Positions 12,701 to 23,412 of a stretch of 64,000 nucleotides of DNA are shown in pieces. Position 1 is the first letter of the stretch; each line of letters begins with the position of its first letter. The notes under the pieces are model-generated. The model made no database searches and was not told where the DNA came from. It worked only from the letters and a program-made list of their open reading frames with translations. Source of the stretch: Synaphobranchus kaupii (Eukaryota > Chordata > Actinopteri > Anguilliformes > Synaphobranchidae); NCBI GenBank assembly GCA_029718625.1, contig CM056376.1:111123488-111187487 (forward strand), written 5' to 3'. The translations under genes were made by a program, and so were the position numbers.

Positions 12701-15700
12701 AATGCCAAACGTCGTGCAACACCTTCATTTTTGTCGAGCAACTCTTGTTGAAAGTGTATTAATTAGCCTTTATGATCAGTGATAATCCTGGGGGGTGGTC
12801 TGGTGAAAGACCTGTCCCTACTTTACATTACACTGCATTCCTTTATCCACATTGACTTACAGGACATAAGTTGATACACAGGAGTTTTTTTTCTGATCTG
12901 TGGTTTTCTTTTAATTTTCATAAACCCTTGCACAAATAAAACATTCTGCAAATGCACTGCAATAAAATATATAATCAAGATGTTGGTCATGGTGCTTAAC
13001 CTGAATTGCTTCAGCAAGTATGCAGCTGTATAAATATATTGTACCTAATGTGAGCTACGCTAGTCACTATGGATGAGAGCATCTGCTAAATGCCTAAAAT
13101 GTAACGTGGGTTAACGAACAACCTTCTTAGACCAGAGACTGTACGTGCAGCATGTTAAAGTACTAATATAGGTTACTAAGTCAACCCTGAACCATGACAT
13201 TGTTGTGTTTCCATTCTCTCCAGACTGACGGTGGGCCTGGTGATGGGCCTGTTCGCCCTCCAGCTAATTCTTGTTCAGGCGTTCTTTCTTCAGGACAAGA
13301 TTTCCCCTGCTGATAAGCAGAAGCCCTTGGCTCTTAATAACAGGTATGGGTTCAAGTGTGCAGCTGACACATTCTTTTAATTAATCTTTTCCAAGTCGCT
13401 CCATTCCTGAACAGAAGGATGCACATAGACAGCAGTTGTTTTTTGAACGAACAGAGAGCAGTCTTTGGGTGTTGCTTTTTAACCAGGGCTTGCATTACAA
13501 AATCTGGCCAAAAGAGGGCTTCCTCTCACACCTTGTAAATGTATTATTTTTAGTCATAAGAAAATCACTGTAACGTGTCTGGTAAGGAAATATCATACCT
13601 TAATGTAGGTTACAGTCTTTATAAACGTTTCAGATACATTGTGACATTCTTTTATTATATACTAAGTATATTTCTACATAATATTTATATTATATGTATG
13701 TTATGTAACATATATTACTTTAAATAAAAATCCTGAATTTGAAAAATCCTCAATTGATTCAGTTATAAATCAAATACTGCATGTAATTTATTTTTTAATC
13801 CATACATTTCTACATTATTTCTAACTGAATTCCTTGATTATTTTCGGCTGTAAGTGTGTAATGGATAGGGAGCTGAGCTTAACTCCAAGGTTGTGGATTT
13901 TACCCTTGAACAAGGTAGGCTACTTAACCTGAATTGTTGCAGTAAATATCCAGCTGTATAAACAGATTGTATGATAAATCTAATCTAAAAGGTAATTGGT
14001 GTAAGTCACTCTGGATGGGAGCATCTGCTAATCGTAGTGTGCAGGAGAACAAGTGTTAAAAAGCTTTGTTTGCTCTAAACCCAGTGACTGTGTGAAAGGC
14101 ACCTCTGTTTGTATGTGTATGTAGTCGTTTTCCCTTTCTCGTTCATGGTTCATACAGTGGTGTCTATGGTGTCAACCCACACGGTTTGCCCGTATACAAA
14201 ATACGTTTTTTCCACCTTTTCGACGGTATACGGGTGTAGAAGGTGTAGTGCGGTCTGGTCGGTTGTATTCCGAACAAATGAAGTTCAGCACTCAGTTAGA
14301 ATTCTATACGTCAGTAGAGCCCAACTTAGTGAAATGACGTATGGTTTGGAAAAATGACATATCTTTTATTGGCTACAATTATGAAAATATGAATAATAGA
14401 AACAATACTTTGTATAATATGAGGGATACTATTCTATGACTTAATCTTAATCAGAGGAAATTATAATTATGTGATGGTTAAATATAGAAGGGTTAGTTTC
14501 TGTTATGGGTTAGCGATACGCTAAACAATATTATGTGGTTAGTTAATTTCATCAGTCTCATAACTAATAAAGTTTTAGCAGCGTAAAACAATAAGGTCAG
14601 GGAAATTGGCTATTTCCGAGCAACACACGCATAACACAACACAATACAAAAATAGAAACCAGCAGTAAAATGACCTCAAATATGTGTTACATATTACAGT
14701 TTTATGCTAGCCTATTAAGTGATGTCAGTGCTAAGTTTAGTTTGATTTGCTAAGTACAAGTTTAATTGTAAATTAATTCAGGGCTAACTTAGCAGTCTTT
14801 AATAATGTTAACTGTTACTAGAAAATTATCCAAATTAAGATGAGAGCTAAGTTCATAACTATTATGCACATTACTGTTAATGTATTGGTATTCTATCTAA
14901 TTAATATATCAAAGCTGTTACATTGTGTAGTAACATGTCTTGCCCTGTTCTCACTACAGGACTATTTCCTTGCTTTAAACAAGGAAATCCTACAATACAT
15001 CCTCATTGGTAATATTTCTATATAATCAACTCAAAGAGGAGGCTGAATTGGACACAGTCATGGTTTACAAAAGGGTGTCAAGCAAAAGCATCATGCATGC
15101 TGGTTTTTTTACCTCTTCTTATGTAATTGTTCAATATAGCACAATAAGCACAATGCGAACATGGGACTTTTACTCTTCTTGGCATGCATTGCTATTTCTG
15201 ACATAATGGTAAATTATCCCCCTAACCATGAAAAGCACCTTAATAAGAAAAATTAATAGCTTGTTAAAATTATTGTATTGCAATTGTGGTTGGAATGAAA
15301 ACCAGCATACAGAGGGGTCCCCAGGACAGAGTTTGGGCACCCCTGGGCTTGAATATTCAATTTACAGTCAATATGTAATACATAGCAGTGGGGTTTCTGC
15401 CCTGAAAAAATAGAAATTTTTAGAAAGTCATCATCAATGTCCCATTAAGCTCTCTGAGAAATGAGTTAAGATAGGGCAGGGGCCATATGTAGACATCACC
15501 ACAAAAAGCAAACAGACACGGTACAAGTACTATAAGAAACAGTATTAGAAAGAAAAATCTGAGTAAAAATAAATTTACTTTAAGGCAACAGATGTCTAAA
15601 ATATGTCTAATCAAAGTGGCCTGGTTCAGCACTCTGGGTAAAAAGCATATAGGAGAGACAGGCCAAACACAGCGTCCAATAACTCTACTTTCACTGTATA

Positions 15701-18700
15701 TCCCCTGCAGAAGGGCCTTCCACAACTTCAACTACTTCTTCTTCTTCTACAACGTGATCATGGGTCTGAGCAACTGCGTCCTGAGGCTGCTGACGAGCTG
15801 CGTGTTGGGCACCTGGCTGGTGTCACGCATCGATCGCACCATCATGCAGAGGGGCTACGAGTCCCTGGACCCAGGTGGGACCACTGATCTCGACACAAAC
15901 TGGATCGGTACAAACAAAAACACCAGTACTGAGATGCTCACGTGCTTATTGTTTACGGTCAACATACTCACACTATATTGCAGTATACTGCATTTATGTA
16001 AGGATATTCTCCCAATGTGTTCAATGTAATATAGGAATGGACTTTGTATTGACCTGAGATGTGTCTTCACCAGGAACTGCGGGCTTCCTTATTACGGTCT
16101 CCAATGTCATTTAAAACAAATAAAACTGCATTCACGCTACTGCACATGGCTCTGTATATGGGTGGATATAAACGCCAGTACAATTCTGTCTTCTCTCCTT
16201 TTTGAGCTCTTGTTTTTCACCTGTTTCTATTTATGCACTTCATCTGCTTTATTTCTGCTTCCAAACCCCAGTACTGCTGTCAGTTGCAATTAAGATTGTA
16301 TTTAATTATTTCATTTTATTTAAGACATAAAAAATAAATAAATAAATAAATACAAAAAAGATTATATGTGGATCGGTCAGGACAGCAGAATCACTGGTCA
16401 TTTTCCAATGCAGAATGAAGACCCATCTCTTCAGCCTGCATCTTGGCTCCCTTCCAATTCCTGCCCATAAGCACTCTTTTGTTATGTAATTACTTTAGCA
16501 ACCTGATAGCATGCTTTATGGTGTTATATGGATGTTAGCTACATGTATCTGATTTGTATTATGGTATTATCTAGTTCGGCATGAGTTAACTTCCATGTAG
16601 CGTTATATTATTGAGATTGCACTTACACTTACTGGTCTTGTAGTGCTGATAACCAGGTTATGACTATGGTGGATGTACTCATGTTGTCTATCATGATAAG
16701 TCGCTCTGGATACGATGAAGTCAAACGAACGCAAGATGCAATAAACCGTTTCTGCTACTGCTAAGACCAGAGGATGAATTTTGACCAGTCTTTTGACTTT
16801 TCAGGCTACAGCACCTGGATAGGTATGATCTTCGCTGACCATTATCACAGCAACCCCGCCCTGGTATGCTTCTGCAACCTGCTGCTGGAGGAAAGGTTTG
16901 AGAAGGAGCGAGCAGCCATGGCGTATTCTCCGACCAACAACATAGCGACCGGTAACAACATAGCGACCGGTCAGTGCCAGCAGTGCTCTTTACGGACACC
17001 CACATACACGAGTCACAAAACGACAATTTTACACTACAGCAGAACCACGTGTGTGAAGGTGTGACTTCAGAAAAGTGCAAGGGCCCTATCTTGGCGATCT
17101 TGGCGCTTAGTCTAAGCGCATGGCGTAAAGTCCATTTTGGGTGTGTCCAAGTCCACTTTTGCTATTTTAACGGCGTGTTTTTTTGGCGCTAAGCACGGCG
17201 CAAGGTGCAACTGGGCTGAACCTAGTCGCTTCATTAATTATAGGTGTGTCTTGGGCGTGACATGCAATAAACCAATCAAAATGTCATATCCCATTCCCTT
17301 TAAAAGCCTGCTTTTCCACCTTGGCGGATTGCTTGATGGCGAAACAGACATGCTCGTGCGTGTTTAGTGTGATCAAGGAATAGGCTAAATGGAGTATGAT
17401 CAATATTATTCAGACTAACCATTAGCCTATGAGTTCCCGGTAATTCCAGACAGGGCTGTTATTTTACAAAATATATGCGGTTAAATTTCGTTAAAAGGAC
17501 CTGCAACAGCTGAGAATAAGCTATCAATGGCTTCAGTCTCACCTTAGAAAACGCCAAATTAGCCTATTTTTTGATATAGGCTACACAATAATACTATTTC
17601 ACATTGTAATCTTGATATTTTAATCATGCTTGTGCGCGCCCCTGTGCGTAACAGACAGGAGGGTATGCGCATTGTGCACACGCCTTTGTAGACGCACTTA
17701 TATGCGCCGTTAAAATAACATGTATACAACTGCGACATGACTTTAGACCAGGTTAGTGGTGGTTCTAGCGCAAGCGCTTTCTGCTGGCTCAAGATAGCAA
17801 TACGCCAAAAAAAATTCTGGCCACTCCTCATCTTAAGACCAACACGCCCAAACGGCGCAAGAGTACATGCTAGTTAAACGGCGTGAGCGTTAGGCGTTAT
17901 TATGAACCTACCGCCGGATAGCAAAGACACTTGCGTTTGGGTTAGCGCCGCTTTGCGCCGGGTGTAAGATAGGGCCCCAAGTGTTGGGACCAATTTCTGA
18001 TATGTAAATCCAAAGTTTTTTTATTATGTACAATTTTTATTACCTTAATTTATAAATTCAGGCTCAAAAGAGCCATAGCAAGATTGAACACCAAGGTTTG
18101 TGACTCTCAATTTACATCTGCTTTATTGGCTTCATTCTGTGTTTGTTTGTATTATTTCTCCCTTGCCTTCTCCCTCTGTCTCTCTCTCCCTACCCCTCTC
18201 TCTCTCTCCCTACCCCTCCTCTCTCTCCCTCTGTGCTTACCCCCTCCTCTATCTCCCTCTCTGTTTACCTCGTCCTCTTGCTCTCTCTCTCTCCCTACCC
18301 CCTCCTCTCTATCCCTCTCTGCTTACCCCCTCCTCTCTCTCTCTCTCTCTCTCTCCCTACCACCTCCTCTATCTCCCTCTCTGCTTACCTCATCCTCTTG
18401 CTCTCTCTACCCCTCTCTCTCTCCCTACCCCTCCTCTATCTCCCTCTGTGCTTACCCTGTCCTCTTGCTCTCTCTCTACCCCTCTCTCTCTCTCCCTACC
18501 CCCCCTCCTCTCTCTCCCTCTGTGCTTACCCCATCCTCTTGCTCTCTCTCTACCCCTCTCTCTCTCTCCCTACCCCTCCTCTATCTCCCTCTCTCCTTAC
18601 CTCGTCCTCTTGCTCTCTCTCTCTCTCCCTACCCCCCTCCTCTCTCTCCCTCTCTGCTTACCCCCCTCCTCTCTCTCTCTCTCTCTCACCTTCACACCTC

Positions 18701-18974
18701 TCCCTGTACCCCTGTATCAGCAGAAGGCAGCAGGGCAAGACGCCGATGGCTGCTCCTTTACACCCTGATGAAGAACCCTCAGCTGATCCTGCTGAGGAAA
18801 CAGCATGCCTCATCAAGCCCCGCCCCCTCTGACCACACCTCTTCAGGTCATGTCCCACTGGACACCGTCGCCCTGGCCTGCATCCTGGCCTCACAGAGAA
18901 GCAGGAGTCAGGGGGAGGCAGATACACCCACACCCACAAAGGGGGGGCCAGGAACATTCTTAACAGCTGACTGA
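3789..18974 (+). CDS. stra6l: STRA6-like retinol-binding-protein receptor (RBPR2), multipass membrane protein, 19 coding exons
   Basis: Coding exons: 3789-3808, 4982-5051, 6595-6695, 7180-7310, 7775-7895, 8543-8588, 8815-8841, 9058-9228, 9632-9702, 9913-10024, 10581-10737, 11037-11112, 11334-11415, 11607-11655, 12083-12200, 13224-13343, 15711-15874, 16805-16951 (or -16969), 18721-18974. Phases agree at every junction, giving about 678 codons; STRA6 proteins are about 670. STRA6-family proteins bind serum RBP4 and move retinol across the plasma membrane. Recognisable blocks include an extracellular ANQTCEN sequon followed by [13 protein letters not shown], then [71 protein letters not shown], and a C-terminal [21 protein letters not shown] prefer stra6l to stra6 because tdrd7 and tmod1 follow, as in mouse. 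The first exon (20 coding bases) and the 27-base exon 7 are the least certain. Introns carry a LINE, SINEs and tandem arrays. Confidence 0.88.
4769..4817. repeat. (ATT)n/(GTT)n compound microsatellite
   Basis: A trinucleotide tract of TAT units passing into TGT units in stra6l intron 1. It creates artificial poly-Tyr/Cys/Leu open frames. Confidence 0.9.
5157..5360 (+). mobile_element. tRNA-derived SINE of DANA type
   Basis: It begins GCGCCACGGTGGCGCAGTGG, followed by a pol III B-box-like GGTTCGAGTCC at 5212-5222. It then has the body seen in zebrafish DANA SINEs (GAGTTTACATG, GGGTTTCCTCC, AGTCCAAAGACATG). The tRNA-like head is a promoter, not a functional tRNA gene. It directly abuts the LINE tail starting near 5362. 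Assignment is by memory of DANA and similar fish SINEs. Confidence 0.75.
5362..6500 (-). mobile_element. L2-clade non-LTR retrotransposon fragment (5'-truncated, internally deleted, antisense in stra6l)
   Basis: On the minus strand, 6499-5678 stays open for 273 codons of reverse transcriptase: [26 protein letters not shown], the catalytic YADDTQLF box, and LDYCNSLL. The product stops early. The usual segment between NAAAR and the APQWWNELP block is missing in frame. A TGA then interrupts the C-terminal [17 protein letters not shown], where an Arg codon is expected. The 3' end carries GGATAAAAGCGTCTGCTAAATG and (TGTAA)n at 5361-5380, the tail type of eel UnaL2. The 5' end is cut at about 6500, inside the RT domain. 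No clear target duplication was found. Inactive copy. Confidence 0.85.
8630..8705. repeat. (TGTA)n-rich tetranucleotide tract
   Basis: Imperfect TGTA/CGTA/GCATG repeat in the intron after the 46-base stra6l exon (8543-8588). Confidence 0.8.
8929..9055. repeat. 18-bp minisatellite abutting a stra6l acceptor
   Basis: About seven copies of an 18-bp unit (CCTTGACAACACTAGATT and the variant with AGCAGATC). The array runs to the TTTGAG acceptor of the exon starting at 9058. Because the array occupies the place of the polypyrimidine tract, this acceptor is weak by consensus. Confidence 0.85.
9480..9625. repeat. CT-rich polypyrimidine tract
   Basis: Low-complexity CTCCTCTC sequence on the plus strand just upstream of the acceptor for the stra6l exon at 9632. 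It probably serves as an extended polypyrimidine tract. Confidence 0.8.
9721..9749. repeat. (AC)n microsatellite
   Basis: Short dinucleotide tract 18 bases downstream of the donor at 9703. Confidence 0.85.
10150..10580. repeat. 71-bp minisatellite carrying copies of the stra6l exon 11 acceptor
   Basis: About six copies with a period of 71 bp: the CTCTGTAGAT motif recurs at 10166, 10237, 10308, 10379, 10452 and 10523, with one 73-bp spacing. The array ends in the real acceptor, ATCTGTAG|ATGACAGTGG at 10581. Each unit therefore contains a pyrimidine-TGTAG sequence resembling the true 3' splice site. Confidence 0.9.
12246..12446. mobile_element. Palindromic (fold-back) repeat element
   Basis: The left arm (about 12247-12302) and right arm (about 12390-12445) are near-perfect reverse complements. 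They share CTTATCCGAAAAGGGCCGG and GGTGCAGGTTTTTGTTTTAG, with a central spacer of about 90 bases. No coding capacity. This looks like a short inverted-repeat element of the Angel type described in teleosts; the family assignment is inference. Confidence 0.75.
13055..14035 (+). repeat. Degraded SINE/L2-tail remnants
   Basis: Two weak copies of the shared LINE/SINE tail: GATGAGAGCATCTGCTAAATG at 13070-13095, and a longer one at 13910-14030 with ACCTGAATTGTTGCAGTAAATATCCAGCTG followed by AGTCACTCTGGATGGGAGCATCTGCTAA. No intact tRNA-like head remains. The interval spans stra6l exon 13224-13343, which is not part of the repeats. Confidence 0.55.
14040..15710 (+). other. Stra6l intron sequence without recognised features
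   Basis: Long AT-rich intron preceding the exon at 15711. Apart from short runs I see no gene, transposon ends or array. Small open frames have no domain or codon-use support. Confidence 0.5.
16370..16735 (+). mobile_element. L2-like LINE 3' fragment
   Basis: Contains a reading frame equivalent to the LINE C-terminal KTHLFSLHL at about 16417-16443, and near 16700 a degraded GTCGCTCTGGATA tail. It corresponds to the last few hundred bases of the same LINE class seen at 5362-6500, here in sense orientation and heavily mutated. Confidence 0.6.
16934..16972 (+). promoter_or_regulatory. Tandemly duplicated 5' splice site (two in-frame donors 18 nt apart)
   Basis: The stra6l exon starting at 16805 ends with AACAACATAGCGACCG|GT, and this 18-base block is repeated. 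Donors therefore exist at 16952 (GTAACA) and 16970 (GTCAGT). Both leave phase 1. Use of the second adds six residues (GNNIAT) without changing the frame. Confidence 0.75.
17081..17977. mobile_element. 897-bp TIR DNA transposon (non-autonomous), 3-bp CAA duplication
   Basis: The ends are GGGCCCTATCTT at the left and AAGATAGGGCCC at the right, flanked by CAA at 17078-17080 and 17978-17980. Subterminal regions are rich in GGCGC/GCGCC motifs on both sides. No transposase frame is visible. A 3-bp duplication with such ends would fit PIF/Harbinger, although that group usually prefers TWA, so the superfamily is uncertain. Confidence 0.75.
18170..18695. repeat. Long CT-rich minisatellite upstream of the last stra6l exon
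   Basis: About 520 bases of nearly pure pyrimidine, made of CTCTCTCCCTACCCC, TCCTCTATCTCCCTCT and TGCTTACC blocks. It ends just before the acceptor at 18720. It generates three overlapping Leu/Ser/Pro-rich open frames that I treat as artefacts except where one enters the true last exon. Confidence 0.9.
18721..18974 (+). CDS. stra6l: stra6l terminal coding exon with NAGNAG acceptor
   Basis: The acceptor reads TATCAGCAG, so splicing after 18720 or 18723 differs by one Ala codon and keeps the frame. The exon encodes the conserved [20 protein letters not shown] block, then a fish-variable, Ser/Pro/Thr-rich cytoplasmic tail ending FLTAD before TGA at 18972-18974. The open frame extends far upstream only because the preceding CT array has no stops. 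Confidence 0.85.
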
Positions 18975-20580
18975 TGCCTTTGGGCAAGACCTCTTCCACC
19001 ACCCTACTGAACGCCCCACTTCCCCACAAACCCCCATGCTGTGAAGATGAAAGATGGGCCTGTAGTCGGAGTGAAAGGTCACAGCTGTTAAATGCTGTCT
19101 CTGGCTGGACGAGAGATAAAGGCCTGATTATGCAGCGTTACAGGTTTAGGTATGTGATCAGGACTTTCCCAAGTCTCCTCATTAACATAATTATTCTACT
19201 TTTAAATTCATTTCTGTTGCTTCCTCCAAACACATCTGACTTGGCACTACAGCAGTGAAAGATTAAATTCCCAGATGGAGGAACTGCATTTGTACCCGAA
19301 TTTCCCCAGTACATATCCAAGCTGTATACATGAATAGTGGGTAAAACCATGAGCTCTATCAGTTGGCCTGTATACGTGTGTCTCCTATGTAAGCGCAGAT
19401 GTAAATATAAACAACAACTGTTTTTGCAACAGATTAAACATGTATTTAACTGTGTATTTATATTTTGTTATTGATATAACATTTATTTTCTTAGCTCTTA
19501 ACATAAATCATTTGCAACACCTCGTCTTGGTTTCTCTCCACTCTGCATTATTTTAAAGGCTTAGACTTTGCAGATCTGGGCCCCATTTCCCAAAAGGATC
19601 TTAAATTATTTTTGTTTTTATATTACTTTCATTGTTTGTTTTTCGGCATTTCTTTTCTGTCCATTTCTCCCTCTATTTTCATTGTCTTTTTCATGTAATG
19701 TCAGTACATTTCAATCGTTTTTTAAATTTAAATATGCACAAACACAAAACACTCTAAAAAGAAGCTTTTCGGAAATGGGGCCTTGGTCAGAACTCCGACG
19801 CAGGCGTTGAGTAATAACTTAATAACTGGACTGCAGAACTCTTAAATAATCAATGATTTCTGATGTGGTACAGTCTGTGCTCCATACGGGCCTGTTCAGG
19901 GGACAGGTCAGGTGATTGTTTAAATTGATGAATTACAAGAAAAGTCGAAATGAAAAGATAGCTTTACATTTTTGTCGTTTCCACCATGTCCTGCCCTGAA
20001 GCTACTTAATTGCCTGCATTGCTTTGCACAGCTTTGGGTAAGAAAAGATTGCATGGCCTAGGCTACATTTAAAACTTTCATATGGAATTAGAGGTCTAAA
20101 GGTTTGGTAGAGTAGATTTGTCTCACAGCTAATTATCTGTAAGTTGTGGGGGAATTTGATTTTCAGATCTAAGATGACAATGTCAGATGATCGGAAGGGT
20201 GCTTTTTCTTGTGTTTACACTTCAGAAAGATTGATTAATTTTGTTATAGCCTATACTTGGAAAGAGACAAATTTATACAAATGATCGTGCACGAATAAGT
20301 CGCTCTGGATAAGGGCTTCAGCTAAATGCCTAAGATGGAAAAAATGTGCCCATAGGCTAGTGGTCCTCACTGCCAGATTTTGTTGAGGTCTGCATTGACA
20401 TGGTACGCATCCTATGCATCGGAACCCATTGTGTCCAACGGTTCTTCGTCAGGTGGAATATTTGGGGAAAGTCTTCCTATGAATAAACATTTATAGTGAC
20501 GCGATGGGGCGATAAGCAACAGCTAGCTCGCTAGTAGCAGATCAGTGCCGCAGTGGCTAGTCTGCCGTGGCGCCTGCGCT
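18975..20580 (+). other. stra6l 3' UTR and stra6l-tdrd7 spacer
   Basis: Follows the stra6l stop. An ATTAAA hexamer at about 19432 is a possible poly(A) signal. A degraded SINE/LINE tail (AAGTCGCTCTGGATAAGGGC) lies at about 20297-20340. No further gene is supported. Confidence 0.5.
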
Positions 20581-20794
20581 CTTTCATGGTTCGCTAATTG
20601 GGAAGGCTCGACGCGGTCTGGCCAATCGCAGTTTCAGTAGCAGTACACACACACACAGGCAAGCAGCAGCCTTTGGGAGAGTGTCTGTCAGGGACGCGCC
20701 GGATAAGTGAGACACCGACAGGCAACAGGAGCCCAATACAATATCACAAGCAGACAATAAGTTGATCAGGTTTACCATCCCACATCCCAGGCAG
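20581..20794 (+). promoter_or_regulatory. tdrd7: Probable tdrd7 promoter / 5' non-coding exon
   Basis: The first tdrd7 coding exon begins at 25933 with ten untranslated bases before the ATG, so a non-coding exon must lie upstream. The best candidate ends at 20794 (CCCAGGCAG|GTAAGA), in a locally GC-richer stretch. This would make a first intron of about 5.1 kb. It is supported only by the donor motif and position. Confidence 0.35.
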
Positions 20795-22372
20795 GTAAGA
20801 ATGCCCAATTTAAAAAAAAAAAATAGTATGATAGTTGTAGGCTACGAAGCCAACTGGTTATAAGCGATGCTAGTATTATTTCGCCAGCTACGTTGCAAGA
20901 ATGTGAGTTCACAGACAAATGTCGCTGTAATCTAGCAACACCACAGCGGCGAGTCGAGCACTCGTGAGCTAACGTCATGTAGCTTACTGTTTGGGTAACG
21001 CTATCTATCTAAAAATGTCGATATCGCTGACAGTTGGCTACTAAAGAAGCTTTCGTTGTGTTTTTCGTGAAACACTTTAACGCTGTTTAAATGCATTGGC
21101 TTTGTAATGACGTAAACTTCCAGAAGGTCCTGTATGTGTCGGGTGTGACCTGATGGCACTGAACGGATCAGGAGCGGACCAAGCGAGCAAATGTTGCTTC
21201 AATAATGTCCGTGTTTTTTTTGCTTGCTGGTGTTTTGAAAGGCGCATCATTTTTCGTCGTTATTATTATAGTTTAGCAGTTTGATGAATAAGTTGGTGAA
21301 CTACTTTTGCAGTTAACACCACTTACTGGCTTGTTATGTGGATTTGGGCACTATCAAGCTAACTTAGCTAGCTGGTAACATTGCATTACATCACCACCTT
21401 ACTGAAAGTATACGGGCTGTGAGAGAACTTCCTAACGTGCTAGCTAACTACAGTAGCATGGGCCATGGCAGTGTGCCGGCATGTTTCGCTCAATTGAATG
21501 GTGTGCCACTGTGTGTATGAGTGAGAGAGAGTCTGCTCCCTGTAACGTAGATAAAGTAGCCTAGTTAAATTTCAAACAATAGATTTGTAATTTATCAAAC
21601 CTTAATTCTGCAATTACAAGACAATTCATGATTCATGTGTAGCCGGCGCCAGTTAGCTTTGATGCACCTGGTTTGCTTTAGCCTATGTAAATAACTGAAA
21701 CTCAAAGCTTGAAATTTATTGTAATCGAAACTGAAAATGCTCCCAATTCGAGGAACTCGACGCTTGTGGCAGGTGATCTGTTAGTTAGCAAACGTCCAAC
21801 TAAATTAGTAGCTAAAAAGAGACTTCGCCTAGTTTTAGCGTTAGCGAAATTAAGATTGGCAATTATTCTTTTTTGTAAATCGGAGGTAACGTTAGCTAAG
21901 CATATTTTTCATGTGGCTATTTGATATATATATATATAATATAATTAGCCTAATGAAAATTAATTTCTATTTCTATTTTTATCAGAACAAAAAGAGAAAC
22001 GAGAGAGTAAAATAAAACTGGGACATACAGGGGGTGGACAAAATATTGGAAACCCCTACAAAAACTGAATATCTAGTAACTAATAACGAGTAGGCCCACC
22101 CCTTGCCTTCAAAACAGTTCCAATCCTTCTAGGAATGCTGTCAATACAATTTTTGAACTGTGTGTACTGGTATATTGGCCCATTGCTCTGCGCTCCAGAA
22201 CTTCCCATAAAGGTTAAATTATGTTTAGATCTGGTGATTGAGCAGGCCATGGAAGGCATTTGACGTCATCCTCGTGTTCTTGGAACCATTCTTTAATGAT
22301 TTTAGCAGTGTGTATGGGGGCGTTGTCTTGGAATATGGGGACATCATGAGGGAACGGTGCACACCTCAAAGC

Positions 22373-23094
22373 TAGTGGTGTGTCGTTCGCGAACGAGTCG
22401 GCTGTTTGAGCCGGCTCTTTTAGGTGAACGTTGGGAGCCGACTCGCATATGTGAAGAGCCGATTTGTTTTGTAAATGAACACAAGACAAATGCTTGTGGT
22501 CTTGGTGGAACTTTTATTCGGTTTTTTTCTTCAAGTTCCATCTGTAATCAAAGAGAATAATTTTTCAGGCCAAAAATAAATAAAACCACTATAAGAAAAT
22601 AACATTAATAATAATTCAAAAAAAATAAATAAATGTGTTTTGCACATTTATTTTTTTATGCATTTATTTATTTTTCTTTATGTCGCAATATTATGTTCTA
22701 TTTTATGGGCGTCTATTTTATTTTGAAGTGTTCAACTACGCACTGTGTTTATTGTGCTATTTATTTCAAGACATAAAAATGCCCTACTTTCAATGCACGT
22801 GTAATACCGTCTTACTGTTTTTACATTTATTTAAATAGTTTTTATAACAAACAAAATGCGAAATAATGTTATTTTGGTAATTAGAAGGTAGGGTAAGATT
22901 CCTTTGAACAATTTAAGTGATAGATGTGCACAAACACCAATCATAGGTCAAAATATCGCTAACTTTGGCCGATTTTTAAAAACCGGAAATGCTACTGAAT
23001 GAAGAGCCGTTTGGGAGCCGAAAGAGCCGGCTCTTATTGGTGAGCTGAGCCAAATGATCTGACTCACTGAAAAGAGCCGGAATGCCCATCACTA
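22373..23094. mobile_element. Non-autonomous hAT element inserted into the Tc1 copy, 8-bp TSD
   Basis: Flanked by the exact 8-bp repeat CTCAAAGC at 22365-22372 and 23095-23102. The ends are TAGTGGTGTGTCGTTCG and CCGGAATGCCCATCACTA. Subterminal regions are rich in AAGAGCCGGCTC-type repeats on both strands. It is 722 bp long with no transposase. Both the 8-bp duplication and the TAGTG...CACTA ends are hAT hallmarks. It interrupts the DDE region of the host Tc1. Confidence 0.9.
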
Positions 23095-23412
23095 CTCAAA
23101 GCCCGTTGCACACCGTTTCACACCGTTTCGAGGAAACGTGTCCTTCAACCCAGAAACCGTAGCAAAACAGTGCACACCGTTTTCAGATTGAACGTGGCCC
23201 TGGTCTTGTAAAATAGTTGCATATTGTTTGCCTGTTACACGTCCATGGAGAGCAATCATTGGACCCAATGAGTCCAATGAAATGACTGCCCATACCATTA
23301 TATAACCACCACCATACTTAACAGCTGGCAACAGACATTGTGATTGAATGCCAAGGCTTTCTCCAAACAACCTGTCCAGATGTATTAAAAAGAGTAAAAG
23401 ATGAGTCCTCAG

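Noticed and set aside
18084..18768. Leu/Ser/Pro-rich ORFs across the CT array
   Set aside because: Low-complexity CT sequence without stops; only the last part (from 18721) is a real stra6l exon.
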